Below, piece by piece: positions 21,150-32,689 of a DNA stretch of 64,000 nucleotides (the first letter of the stretch is position 1; each line of letters begins with the position of its first letter). The DNA is from Topomyia yanbarensis (taxonomy: Eukaryota > Arthropoda > Insecta > Diptera > Culicidae), in NCBI RefSeq assembly GCF_030247195.1, contig NC_080672.1:402521037-402585036 (forward strand). Reading direction: 5' to 3'. The notes below the pieces were generated by a model that made no database searches, was not told the DNA's origin, and saw only the letters and a list, made by a program, of their open reading frames with translations. The position numbers and the translations under genes are program-made.

Positions 21150-21695
21150 CTGGTGTTGGCGCTCCAACAAACAGTGGACCGAGAATTTTCCGTGTTCGTA
21201 TAACTTTATTGAAGAAATAAAAATCTCCTGAAATAGGACAGCTTTGAGTTCAGTGTTGTTCGTTAATGCTTAGACTTACGTTTAGTAATCCTCGGCCACC
21301 TTTCTCTTCCCGAGTTTCTTCCGCCTATATTTGCACTATCTACCAATATACGGATTCGGAGCAGATGGATCTGCGGTCTAGCTACCTAACCTAACCGTAG
21401 TTTAATTAGGTTTCAATTCAGTTAATAATTAATAATTTTAGTTACCTTTAAGGCTCAGTAGTGACAATAATTCAATAACTTAATTATTAATTTAATCCAA
21501 TTAATATCTTGAAGAATGTGGTAATTTTAGTATTAACTTACGATCAAGCCGTGCACATTGTTTAATCGCTTTGATGACAATTTTCCTCTGTCAACTATCA
21601 CGCCTGTCATACGATGTCGTCACAGGGTTGCAGCCTTTGGGTGTTACCCTTTCAATTTTTATCAGGGTGCGTGTTGCTCGAAATAGCGCAGGTAA
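21150..21695 (-). repeat. Probable 3' LTR of the BEL/Pao element
   Basis: Just after the end of pol (minus strand) comes a G-run, GGGGGGGAG, typical of the polypurine tract of this family. About 540 bp of non-coding sequence follows, containing AATAAA near 21220 on the minus strand and ending around GGAGCGCCAACA. The partner LTR would lie in or beyond the gap, so the borders cannot be confirmed. Confidence 0.4.
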
Positions 21696-24600
21696 TACTC
21701 CCCCCCGGAGTACGGCCTGGATCTACCTGGTCAGTACAAGCTTCAACGCCAATGTCGAGCACAGCTAGCTTCACTGCTGGTCGTTCGTATATTCCGGTTG
21801 CTGTTTGAATTGTGGCCCATCTAACCTGCCCATCTTTGGAGTGACTTACAGCAATCACCTTTCCTTTCGGCCAGCTATTCCTTGGAGAGTTTGGGTCCAC
21901 GATAATAACCAGGTCCCCAACTGCAATCGGTTTAACCTACTCAAACCACTTCGTCCTCCGAGTCAAAGTGGGAAGATAATCGGAGAGCCAACGGCGCCAG
22001 AATATGTTGGCTAACGTTTGAGACATTTTCCAGCTTCGTTTCAATACAATTGTACTATCGTCGAAGAGAGCAAGGGGCTTTAGGCCATCAGACGAGCCCA
22101 CTAGAAAGTGGTTTGGAGTGAGAACTGCTGCGTTTTCATCATCGAGAGGAATGTGCGTCAATGGCCTGGAGTTAATTGTGTTTTCTATTTCCACCAACGC
22201 GTTTCTCAAAACCTCCTCGTTTGGTAGTTTAGGCAGTTTCATTTGTTATAAATTCTTTTTCACTGTTTGAATCATCCTCTCCCACGCGCCACCCATATGC
22301 GGTGAGGCCGGAGGAATGAATTTCCACGCGGTATGTGGAGATACTATTGCAGAAATCAGTTTGTTTTGGTCCATCCTTTGCAATTCGCTGGCAAGTTCTT
22401 TGGAGGCACCTTGAAAATTTGTGCCCCTATCGCTGTGAATTTCTATGGGGACACCGCGTCTAGCCATAAAGCATCTTAGTGCCATGATGCAGGAATCGGT
22501 GCTCAGCGAGTGGGCGAGTTCGATATGAACCGCACGGACTGTTAGGCATGTTATTAGGACTCCCCATCTTTTCTCCGTGCGACGCCCAAGTGATACAGTC
22601 ATAGGACCGAAGTAGTCTATCCCAACATACGCGAAGGGTCTAGTGTATGCTGCTAGTCTAGCTATGGGAAGATTTCCCATCGCTGGAGGACGCGGGGTGG
22701 CTTGGTCCAGCTTACAGCGCTGGCAGTTGCCACGAAGTTTCCTGTATACTGTTCGTAATTTTGGTATGTGAAAACGAAGTCGAAGCTTATTAATAGCCGT
22801 CTCGTGGTTGCGATGGAGAAGATTCCGATGGTAGTGCTGGGCGATAAGCTGCGTGATGGGATGTGTTGGAGAGAGGATTATCGGGTTATGTGATTCCAAG
22901 TCGGTGTGCGGGCAGGAACTAATTCGACCCCTGTTGCGGATAACTTTGTTGGAGTCTAAGTAGGGAGATTCACGAAGCAGCTGACTCCGTGAAGGAAGTT
23001 TTAAGTGCGAGCTACCGACAGCCATTTCCAAAATTGCAGACTCCTCTGGATATGATTCAAGTTGTGCTTGTCGAAATAGAAGGTTTTCGGCTTGTAGCAA
23101 CTCTTCCTTTTTCAGGGGATCCGTTTTGCCATTTTGATGACACCTTCTGTTCATAGTTGTCCTGGTCGAGATGGCTTTGAATCTAGCGATCGCACGTAGT
23201 ACGAAGGCAGTTACTCTACGTAGTCGTACCCAACTGGAAAACTTTTCAACGTTGATTATGCGTTCGGTTGCTTTTGCGTGCAACAGCAAGTGAGGTCGGA
23301 TTTCTTCATTAGTGCTTCCCAATTTGCAAGGCATCGCGGGCCACTCGTTCGTTGATTTGTACAAAAAATCGGGACCTTTGAACCATCTACTATTCTCTGT
23401 TACATCAGGAACTCGTTGCCATTTCGTGCCGTCGTCTGCTACATTCTCTTTTGTTGGCACCCACCGCCACTCACTTATATCTGTGGTTTCCAGTATTTCG
23501 CTAACTCGAAATGCAACGAATTGACTATACCTCCGATGATCGTAGTGCAACCAGCACAGCAAGTCTCTGGAGTCCGTCCAGAAGAATCTTTTCGATATTT
23601 TGATTGTAAGGGATTTTTCAATGCTGTTTGCCAGGCGAGCACCAAGAACTCCGGCTTGCAATTCCGATTTTGGGATCGATAAAAACTTTAATGGAGCAAC
23701 GCGTGTCTTAGCGCTGGCAAGCGTGCACTCTACAATTCCATCGTGCTCAAAACGCAGATGCACTACTGCGGCGAAGCCGCTTTCGCTTGCATCAACAAAT
23801 GTATGCATTTCTACCGTGGTGTTCGTGGACATGGGTGTTGTTACTCGGAAACATCTAGGAATCTTTACCGTTTCCACGCTCGGTATGATCTTTAACCACA
23901 AGTACTATTTTCGCAGTAACTCACCTTCAATCTTCTCATCCCATCCGATTCCCGATCTCCAGATCTCCTGCAATAGTACCTTCAGATAGATTAGTACGTG
24001 CCCGATCAGGCCCAATGGATCGTACAGCATCATCAGCGTGCGCAAGACTTCTCGTTTCGTCGGCTTTCGTGAGGCTGTTAGCAATTCAGGATCGTGTTGA
24101 GAAGATAGACGAAATGTGAATGTGTCGGACGATGTGCACCAATACATTCCCAAAACCTTTTCATTTGATATTCCGGTTCCAACGTCCAGATTCTTCTCTC
24201 CTGTTTCCGCTTCTTGTAACGCTTCAAGCACTGAAGGTGAGTTTGAAACCCAGTTTCTCATCTCAAATCCTCCGAAACTGTGAATTTGTTTTACATCTCG
24301 AGCGAGTTGAATCGCTTCACTTTCCGTTTCAACACTCGTTAGCATGTCGTCGACATAGTGCCTTCGAACGATCGCGTCGACTGCAACGGGATGCTGCGTT
24401 TCGTACTTCATAGCATTCATATTTTTAATATACTGCGCACTGCTCGGCGAACAACAGGCGCCGAATGTCATGACACGCAACAGGAACACACTGGGCTCGG
24501 TTTTTGACTTGTCGTCTTTCCAGAAAAATCGCTGACATTGCTGATCCTCCTCCCGAATAAGGATCTGGTGGTACATCTCACGGATGTCCCCACTGATACC

Positions 24601-25500
24601 GACTCGGAATTCTCTAAACTTGTGCAAGACTGACAGAAGCGATGTTAGCTGGTCTGGACCAACCAGCAGCATAGAATTTAATGAGATACCGTAAGCAGTT
24701 GCTGCTGCATCCCAAACAATACGGATCTTACCCGGTTTGTTCTGATTAAATACGGGAAAGGTTGGTAAATACCAGATACGCGAATGTGGAATGGCAAGCT
24801 CTGCGGCGGATAGCTTCCGGATGTAGTTTTTGTCTATGTACTCTTGAATTTTGTTGTCTAATACCCTTGCTAAAGACTCATTTTTCGCTAATCTCTGCTC
24901 CAAACATTTCCATCTCCTCAATGCCATTGGTTTGCTATCTGGTAGTCTAACGTTCTCATACCTCCACAGGAGTCCTGTCTCGAAACGACCTTCATTCTCA
25001 CACGACAGGTTTTTTAGTAAGTCCAGAGCTCGTTGGTTTTCGCCAGATAGTAAAATCTTGGTAGACTCTCGCACACCCATGCTATCCAGTGAAAAGTAGT
25101 TTTTCATGGCCTTGTGAAGTTCATCGTCGGTTTCACAAGCGCACTTGTGCGCACGAATAGAATGGTGGTTCACGAAGGGGTTGGAAATGTGATTTTCGTT
25201 GAAATTTCCGTACACTGTCCATCCGAGTCGTGTTTTGACTGCTACCGGTTGATTATGTGTACCCTCTCGGCTCTTCATCACGTGACCGAGGCTGGTATGG
25301 TCCAGGCCAATGAGAATTCGAGGGATTGCATGACGGTACGTTGTTATCGGCAACCCTTGAAGATGCTCGTACTTCTGCTCTAGTTCCTCCATAACCATCG
25401 TTTGATGAGGCAGCTTCAGCTCCTTTACGGTGCGTACACCAGCAAGTCGGTACTTAGTGGTTGAGTTTGCAGCGGCTGAAATGCTTAGGTCAACTTTACG
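21652..25500 (-). pseudogene. BEL/Pao LTR retrotransposon pol, 5'-truncated by the gap
   Basis: One continuous minus-strand reading frame (same frame throughout) runs from the gap edge at 25500 to about 21652. In order it has the Pao aspartic-protease/A17 linker (DHTSLGHVMKSREG; KTRLGWTVYGNF), a reverse transcriptase with the catalytic YVDD near 24350, and an RNase H (HTFVDASESGFAAVVH). Then come the integrase zinc-binding region (YHRNLLHRNHE ... CQRC), an integrase core with D at IDYFGP and HSDRGTNF, and the C-terminal DUF5641-type domain (NSRPLTHIP; HFLVG). Three in-frame stop codons interrupt it, at 23905-23907, 22246-22248 and 21937-21939, with no frameshift seen. Gag and the protease start are missing, lost to the gap. 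Such an element encodes its own reverse transcription and integration enzymes; this copy is inactive. Confidence 0.9.
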
Positions 25501-26000
25501 NNNNNNNNNNNNNNNNNNNNNNNNNNNNNNNNNNNNNNNNNNNNNNNNNNNNNNNNNNNNNNNNNNNNNNNNNNNNNNNNNNNNNNNNNNNNNNNNNNNN
25601 NNNNNNNNNNNNNNNNNNNNNNNNNNNNNNNNNNNNNNNNNNNNNNNNNNNNNNNNNNNNNNNNNNNNNNNNNNNNNNNNNNNNNNNNNNNNNNNNNNNN
25701 NNNNNNNNNNNNNNNNNNNNNNNNNNNNNNNNNNNNNNNNNNNNNNNNNNNNNNNNNNNNNNNNNNNNNNNNNNNNNNNNNNNNNNNNNNNNNNNNNNNN
25801 NNNNNNNNNNNNNNNNNNNNNNNNNNNNNNNNNNNNNNNNNNNNNNNNNNNNNNNNNNNNNNNNNNNNNNNNNNNNNNNNNNNNNNNNNNNNNNNNNNNN
25901 NNNNNNNNNNNNNNNNNNNNNNNNNNNNNNNNNNNNNNNNNNNNNNNNNNNNNNNNNNNNNNNNNNNNNNNNNNNNNNNNNNNNNNNNNNNNNNNNNNNN
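25501..26000. other. Assembly gap (500 N)
   Basis: Exactly 500 undetermined bases, a placeholder size used by some Hi-C scaffolders. Left of it the sequence stops inside a BEL/Pao pol gene. Right of it the inverted arm begins at once. Gag, the protease part and the other LTR of the BEL element are not found on the far side, so the true distance is probably not 500 bp or the join is wrong. Confidence 0.98.
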
Positions 26001-27967
26001 TCCAAATGAAATAACAATTATTCGCAAACTATAAATATGAAGAAGATATATTGGCATAGAAATCAACTGAAAGAGCGACATTTCTTTTAAAGCTCATTGG
26101 TCATTTCAACATTGAAATAATCACTGAATAGCCTATGCACTTCAAACTACTTTCTATTTACTTCTATTTAATAACTAAATTGAAATATTTATGTCTCTTT
26201 TGCGACATGCATTCTCTCTCCGTTACTATTGGTTTGAGGGTTTGAAAGCACATGTTATCTGAGTTTTTCCTTTTTTTTCGCTTTTTGTGTTTTTTGTAAC
26301 ACTTTGAAGCCAAAGTCCCATTTTCGCTAAAAAAAACTACTAACATTTTTTGTAAAAATAGTTGTAATAATAATTTTATCGAAAGGTCTTGTAGTTACCT
26401 GGAGAATCATTTGAAGAACTGTGAAAAATTTCGGATTGATTGGCCCAGTAGATTTTGAGTTATGATGCACACCGCATTTTTTCGAGGTGCCTTCGGAAAT
26501 TCGCTGTCACTTGACCAATGAAAATTTAATAAAATATTGTTCAAATACTGCATCATTATATGGAAAGTGATTGAATTGACTAAAACTGTGCCTCTTTTTT
26601 ATTTTTTTGAAAAAAAAAATTACCTTGAATACTTTACACCAAACCCCCCACCTCTCCCCCTCCTCCTCCCCCTTAAGGTTTTTAAACCTGGATACGTCCA
26701 TTATGAGTTTCGTTCATTATTAACAACTCAAACAAAGAAAGAATATGACACAAAAAATTTTTGGCCACCTGTTTGTATGGAACCTTCCCATAGTGGGCTG
26801 TTTTATAGACAGACCAGTCGAACTAACCAATCTATTAGAAGAATTTAATAGAAGAATAGTAAGTGCGCAATGCGTTTAGAATCCAGTTTTTTGTGTCATA
26901 AACAATATCTTAACGATTTCAATTCGCGATCTAACGTTGAAAGTCGACCGTCAGATGGCACTAGAGTGCAATTATGGTGTTTTCCTTTATATCTCTCAGA
27001 AAGCATCGAAAGGTAAATTTTTAGTTTTATTAACTCAATATCCTCTTATCACTCGTAATTCAAATATTTATAAAATTCTGCAATGTTTATCCTAAAATAA
27101 TTAAAATAGAACAACCATCCACCCTAATAAAAAAAATATTATACACGAACTTTAACCCGTATAATCCAACGATTCCACATATTGTTTGGATTATACCAAA
27201 TATTATAAAATGACAATATGGTTCACTTCTGTATTTCTTAAAAGACGGCACACTGGCGCCACCATGGCACAAAAGGTTACTAGTACACTGTAAATTTTGC
27301 CGTACGTAATGACAGTTCTCAGTTCAATACAATATATTATAGTAGAGGTGGCGACACTCCTAGATTAGGAAGAAAACTTTTTTGGATTTATTATCACTCC
27401 AGCAGGAGAAAGCTACATTATTTCGTTCTAATGATCATATTTTAATACCCACATGAGATAACGATCATTGCATAGTCTGACCAGTTCATTAAGAAGCACA
27501 GTTTACAGGAAACAGGAAACAGAAAAATATTTCGCTGACGAAAATGCTCATTCTCTGCTTACATGTGTTTAGGATAATTTTTTTCTAAAGCAGCTGGAAA
27601 AGATTTTGGTAGCTTAAAGCAGTATCCCTAAAATGCAGCTGATGCAAAAACAAATCACACAGATAAACCCACGAAATATTCCACAATGAGCTCCAACTAT
27701 TGATTCTTACGTTGCGCAGGTCTGACAGCATACTCAAGGTTTCAGATACCAAATTCCAACACATTGGGAAATGAACAATTTGCCCACCTTTCTGTCCTAT
27801 ACTTCTTGGACGCGGTTGACATTCCAATCTACGGCGCACGCTAATCGCAGAATGATTATTTATTGCGATTAAAATCCTTTTTCGTCCACAGATGGCATTA
27901 CATTTATGTCCTTTGTGATTCGTATGAGATTTACAGGAGTGAACTATATTGTTAATATACAATGTTT

Positions 27968-28211
27968 GGTTATACCGAAGACTACATATTAAGAAGACTG
28001 ATATCTCTTTCCTTCCCCCATACAAACGAGAAGCGACAGAGGTTACAGCGCCTCTATTGGAGGAAGGTAGGAAGCTTAATGTAAAAGTGTATATGTGTGT
28101 GTGCATCACAATGGGAAGTACCACCTTTACCCGCAAGTGGCGTTGCTGTTACTGTCTCCAGATTTTGGACAGAGTTGCCAGTCTTCTTGATATGCAGTCT
28201 TCGGTTATACC
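27968..28211. mobile_element. MITE GGTATAACC (mirror of 15924-16167)
   Basis: Right-arm copy with the same inverted ends and length, so the insertion predates divergence of the two arms. Confidence 0.75.
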
Positions 28212-28363
28212 CTGAACAGGTCGTTAGGCTCTTGGATCATAAGATGTTTATTGGGGAACTATCATCAATGCATGAAAATACCTTTGTCATCGGGTACGGG
28301 TTAAAATAATGAAATCTAGATGGCGCGTCGAGCGGATAAGTTTCACGTTTGAGAGAGCTAATG

Positions 28364-29997
28364 CACAGTGGGACGAGCCCGGACTTAAGTCCATATATGA
28401 AGGTTATGCAATATTCTCACTAGTATTTTTCTCGTATCAGCTGAGCCATCAGAAACATTTTCGCAAGATTTTAGGTGATTTGAATGCAAAATGAATTTTT
28501 GACAGCTTTTTGAAGGGCATAACTCAAGTGTTTTTTGCATTATTTGACCATAAGAACTACATACGGTTATTCTCGTTTTTCAAAGAAACGGTTGATTTTA
28601 TGAATTGCATTACTTCACCAAAATTATCCGTGTGATAAAATTACATCGTAAAATCGCCAAAAATAAGTCACTAGTTGGTTTAGTTAGTGTTTAGATAACT
28701 GTTTGTCATGAATTTTTATTGAATTCGAACTTCTAAAGCGATAACAACAACGACGCCCGTGAATGCCCGCGATCACACTATGCTCATTCGAAAGCTTTTC
28801 ATTTTCTCTTTAAAATGAGCCTATGCTAGTTTTGCGAAAACTTGCGATAAGCAGTCAAAATTTGAAAAAACTGTGAGTGGAGACGCATGGTTATTACTGA
28901 TATTCAATTTGAATATTCACTTGATAACTAGAATAATGACACTAATTTATGCAAAACTTTCAAATAGCATTTAGAGCATGATCTACAAGGGTTTTACTAG
29001 TGATCAAGAGTAAGGAGCCGAGTGGGAAGTATGGTTTTTAAGTGGTAAAGGAATGAAGAATGTTTAAAATTCAGTAAATATTTTCAACCGTCTGAAATGT
29101 GTCATAAAATGTTTCATGAACTATTTTTGCTAACTTACGCAATAACTGTCAAATTGAGTGAACACAGTTGAGTTCTGGTCATTTGGTGAGACTATTTTAT
29201 CCGAGTTTGCATAGCACTGATATAGCTTAAGGGTATGCGATATTATCCAAATAAAATAAAACCATTTTTAAAAGAACCATATACGCGAAAAAAGGATTTA
29301 GGATTTATTTTTATTTAAGGTATGAAATAAGCAATCTAATTAACTTAAAACACACCTGCGAAAACAAAATCGTTAAACATCTTGTTGATTAGTGAATGTA
29401 AATCAATATTCCACTAAGACGCTCAAAATGTTTGTTTTGAAAATGAAAGAAAATGTAGTTTTCATACCAAGTAACCCACTAATGAATTAAACGTTCCTAA
29501 ATTAGTCGATCACATCTTATTTGATCCTTAAAAATAATATAGTCATTTCTGAAGCCCCATAATGAGATGTCAATCAATTCGTTTGAATACGGAAAATGAA
29601 TTCCAAAATTACAATTGAAAGAAATCATTATAAAAGACAAAATATTTACTTTTGAGCAACTCTACATCGGAATTCAGCGCACAAAAATGTCTTTAATTTT
29701 TTTTTAACCTGCGCATCAATTTTATTTTTGAGCCACCCTAATGTATAATAAAATTTGTTTTACAAATGTTAATATCAAAAACGATTTAGAACACGAAAAT
29801 TAATATACACAAATTTTAAGAACGATTTGGAAAAAAAAATTTGAGACACCCTAATGAATAGTAAATGTTCATTTTTGAAATGTTTTAATATCAAAAACGA
29901 ATTCAGCTTACTAAAATTACATAAAAACGTCCTATATGAACCGATACGGAAAAGTTTGGACTTTAGTCCACCTTTTGTTCTAAGTCGTGCCACTGTG
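28364..29997. mobile_element. Transib-like non-autonomous element with RSS-like ends
   Basis: A 1634 bp insertion absent from the left arm, where TAATG (15772-15776, as CATTA) is single. Here TAATG is duplicated at 28359-28363 and 29998-30002. Both ends carry the heptamer CACAGTG. After it the left end has 12 nt, then ACTTAAGTCC (28383-28392). The right end, read inward, has 23 nt, then ACTAAAGTCC. A 5 bp duplication and CACWRTG heptamers are hallmarks of Transib/ProtoRAG transposons and match the V(D)J signal heptamer. The interior is AT-rich, with no transposase and two imperfect copies of a segment with CACCCTAATG near 29735-29780 and 29845-29900. The assignment is by ends only. Confidence 0.6.
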
Positions 29998-30863
29998 TAA
30001 TGGCGTCACCAAGAACTGACATTCGCGGTGTAGCAAACCTCGTTTATGTGAGCTCACGTTATATCATAAAGAAACTGAAAGAACAGTTACCCTAGTAAGG
30101 GGATATGCACAAATCGCATCTTTCTGTGACGATTGGCAGACAATGTTTAGACCCGAATAGAGAAATTAAACAGTAACACAATGAATGATTGGAAGAGTTT
30201 AGACACTAGAGCTTCATCGTATTTTTTAAGAAGAAGAACCCCGATCAATCGCTACAGCCGCAGCTGTAGCCTTGAGGCTCTAATTTCACATCAGCGGTGT
30301 ATCGGAGTTCTAATTTAGTTGCTTGACTCTCATTCTCAAACGGATCGGTCTAGAATTTATATTCCAAGTTCATCAATAGTTATACTACTGAAAGAGAAAA
30401 GTACAGCTTGAAGAAAAGGTCCCTCTCTCCCTGATGCTGATTATTGATGGTGGCTCCTGGTGATGAACACATGATGAAAAACGATGATTTAACTCAAAAT
30501 TGAGGAGATGGACTTTCATCGGGTTAGGAGAGTACATATTTCTTTTATTTTGGGCACAAATGCGAAAATAGCAAGAGAGACGAATAGCCTGAAGCCAAAA
30601 ATATCAGAATTTAGTAATGCAAATAAACATTACCCATTTGACGGAGGGCTAGTATTGTACATTCGTCCATACAGAAACTTACCTACTACCAGGTACTCAT
30701 CTTTTTCTGGCATGCAAGTTGAGAATCTAACTCATACCTAGACGTGACTTCCGCGCTCAATTTCTGTATCCAGTACATGGTAATTAACTCAAATCGGGTC
30801 TGCAGTTCGTGCTACACCAATCAACATTAGGTTTCAAGCTGTTGTTGGAGTAATCTGCAATCT

Positions 30864-31136
30864 TCAGTCTAGCGAATGAGCAGACTTGAGATCGTCTGCG
30901 AAAGACAGACGTGGCGTCTTCAGCACTAGATGGACGTTGTTGAAGTAATGCAGAAACATGAACGGTCTCAAGTGGCTTCCCTGTGGTACACCTGACGTAG
31001 AAGTAAATGTGGGTTCCTGACGATCTCTAATGGCAATCATTATATCTCGATCTGTAAGATAGGATTGAAACAACTGCAAGAAACTACCGTCGAGTTTAAA
31101 TCTGTTAATTTTAGCAAATGCCTGCTCGTCGAGCAA
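30864..31136 (-). pseudogene. LINE reverse transcriptase fragment (mirror of 14323-14595)
   Basis: The translation is identical to the left-arm copy, with the TSGVPQGSHL block and FADD. Confidence 0.8.
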
Positions 31137-31301
31137 ATCAAATAAAAATTATTCTGAGGTTTTAAGGTTTGAAGATATAGTAGCGATATTTAGAAAGATA
31201 AGCTGTACCACTTTAGGTAATGAAACCATAATTTTATTCTTCATTTAATGACCCAATTGGATGGTTATAATCAAAAAGCCAATTTTCGTTTAAGCACAGG
31301 T

Positions 31302-32042
31302 TTAACATTGGTACAGTAGAGTAACTACCAGAAAAACCAGTATTAGTAGAACACCAAGTATAAGCCATACGTACCATGTTGATGATCCGCTCTTCAACGA
31401 CCACTGGGAGATAATTTCCGACGTCTTCGATGAGCAGATGGCATTAAGAAAATCTAGTGTGTTATACAATTCGGAACGTAGACAGCTACAGTTTGCGGAA
31501 TTTTCCCACGGACTGTGACGTACAACGCCTTCCCTGTAGTGCGTAAGCTTAAAAGAAGCCGCCGAAGTCGTTTGATTTTCCCAGCAATTGGTCCTATTCG
31601 AATTGATTGAGTGATGCTGGACGGTTAAAGTTTCTCTTGTAAAGGTAATCTCATATCGGTCATCTGGATGGAAGTTATTTGACGTAGCACACCATGGAAT
31701 CGGGGTAACGACCCAGCATCGCATATACTCCAAGTAGCTGGTGTAAAATCCAAACACTTCCATGAAGCTGCACGTTGCGTAAACTACAAAAGACATGGAG
31801 CTCCCATCGGAATTCTTCAAATATTGAACCATCAGGCAAGGATTGGACGCTATAATGTCTGCAATGTCGACTTCGGCATTTTTATGGTGGCATCTTTCTT
31901 CCTTCCGTTGAAACATTTTTGCGTTGAAAAAGAGTTTACCGTTCCATAATCCTGTTAGATTGAATTTAAACGGTAGACAGAGAGGCTCGATAGGATCCAG
32001 TGCAGCAAGTGGTACCAGCTGCAGTAGAAATAGCAGCAACAT
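31302..32042 (-). CDS. Secreted, anchored cysteine-rich glycoprotein (copy 2, right arm)
   Basis: Mirror of the gene at 13417-14157; 246 aa from the ATG ending at 32042. Signal peptide, eight family cysteines, glycosylation sites and hydrophobic C-terminus are all present. The protein differs from the left-arm version only by Ser to Leu in the NCSCLRSE segment; a second change (Phe/Tyr) lies upstream of the chosen start. If the right arm is a haplotig this is an allele, not an extra gene. Function unknown. Confidence 0.75.
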   Translation of the reverse strand: MLLLFLLQLVPLAALDPIEPLCLPFKFNLTGLWNGKLFFNAKMFQRKEERCHHKNAEVDIADIIASNPCLMVQYLKNSDGSSMSFVVYATCSFMEVFGFYTSYLEYMRCWVVTPIPWCATSNNFHPDDRYEITFTRETLTVQHHSINSNRTNCWENQTTSAASFKLTHYREGVVRHSPWENSANCSCLRSELYNTLDFLNAICSSKTSEIISQWSLKSGSSTWYVWLILGVLLILVFLVVTLLYQC

Positions 32043-32574
32043 TCTGATTGATCCTGATATGCTTCTGGGAATCCGCGTATAACCTGTCGACTGGTTGAAG
32101 TATGATTGAGAAATGATGATAGAGAGTTTAACTGGGCAACGGCTTGTGACAAGCGTGAGAATCTTTGGTACGCAGCATGTGGTGACATTCAACATTGTTC
32201 GACGCAGAGTTGTCGCATTTTAAGCTTTCAATATAGGTGTCTTGTTTCAAAATACGGGCTCTGGTAGCCGCGTCAGTTTTTGAGCACCAATAACTTCCGC
32301 GAAATGTTTTAATTTTTCACTATGAGGCTGATAATAGTTACAAGATTCTTGTATTAAATTTTAAAATGTACACGATAGCCATGAACAACGAAAAAATGAT
32401 TTTATGGACACAGCTCAAAGATAGACGAATGAATAAGTCATAACACTATATCAATAATTTTAATATATGTAAACGATTTGCACTTAAAATAAAAGACAAG
32501 AAATTCTCATCACAAGTGTACGCTTAATTCTGGAGTTGACTGTAGGTAGCATTAGCCACCATATTTGACGAGAC

Positions 32575-32640
32575 AGGATTGCAGAAAGTTAATCGATGCC
32601 ATCACGCATTGCATAATAACTTTTATGTATCTTAAGACGC
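32575..32640 (+). repeat. Upstream module 'S' (mirror of 12840-12905)
   Basis: Right-arm copy with a few substitutions. It points away from the gene at 31302-32042, as in the left arm. Confidence 0.45.
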
Positions 32641-32689
32641 CCAGACACTACCCAATCCACCTGTCTATCGTTGTTACCTAATCATACTA

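Noticed and set aside
25430..26081. Open frames spanning the N block
   Set aside because: They exist only because undetermined bases carry no stop codons.
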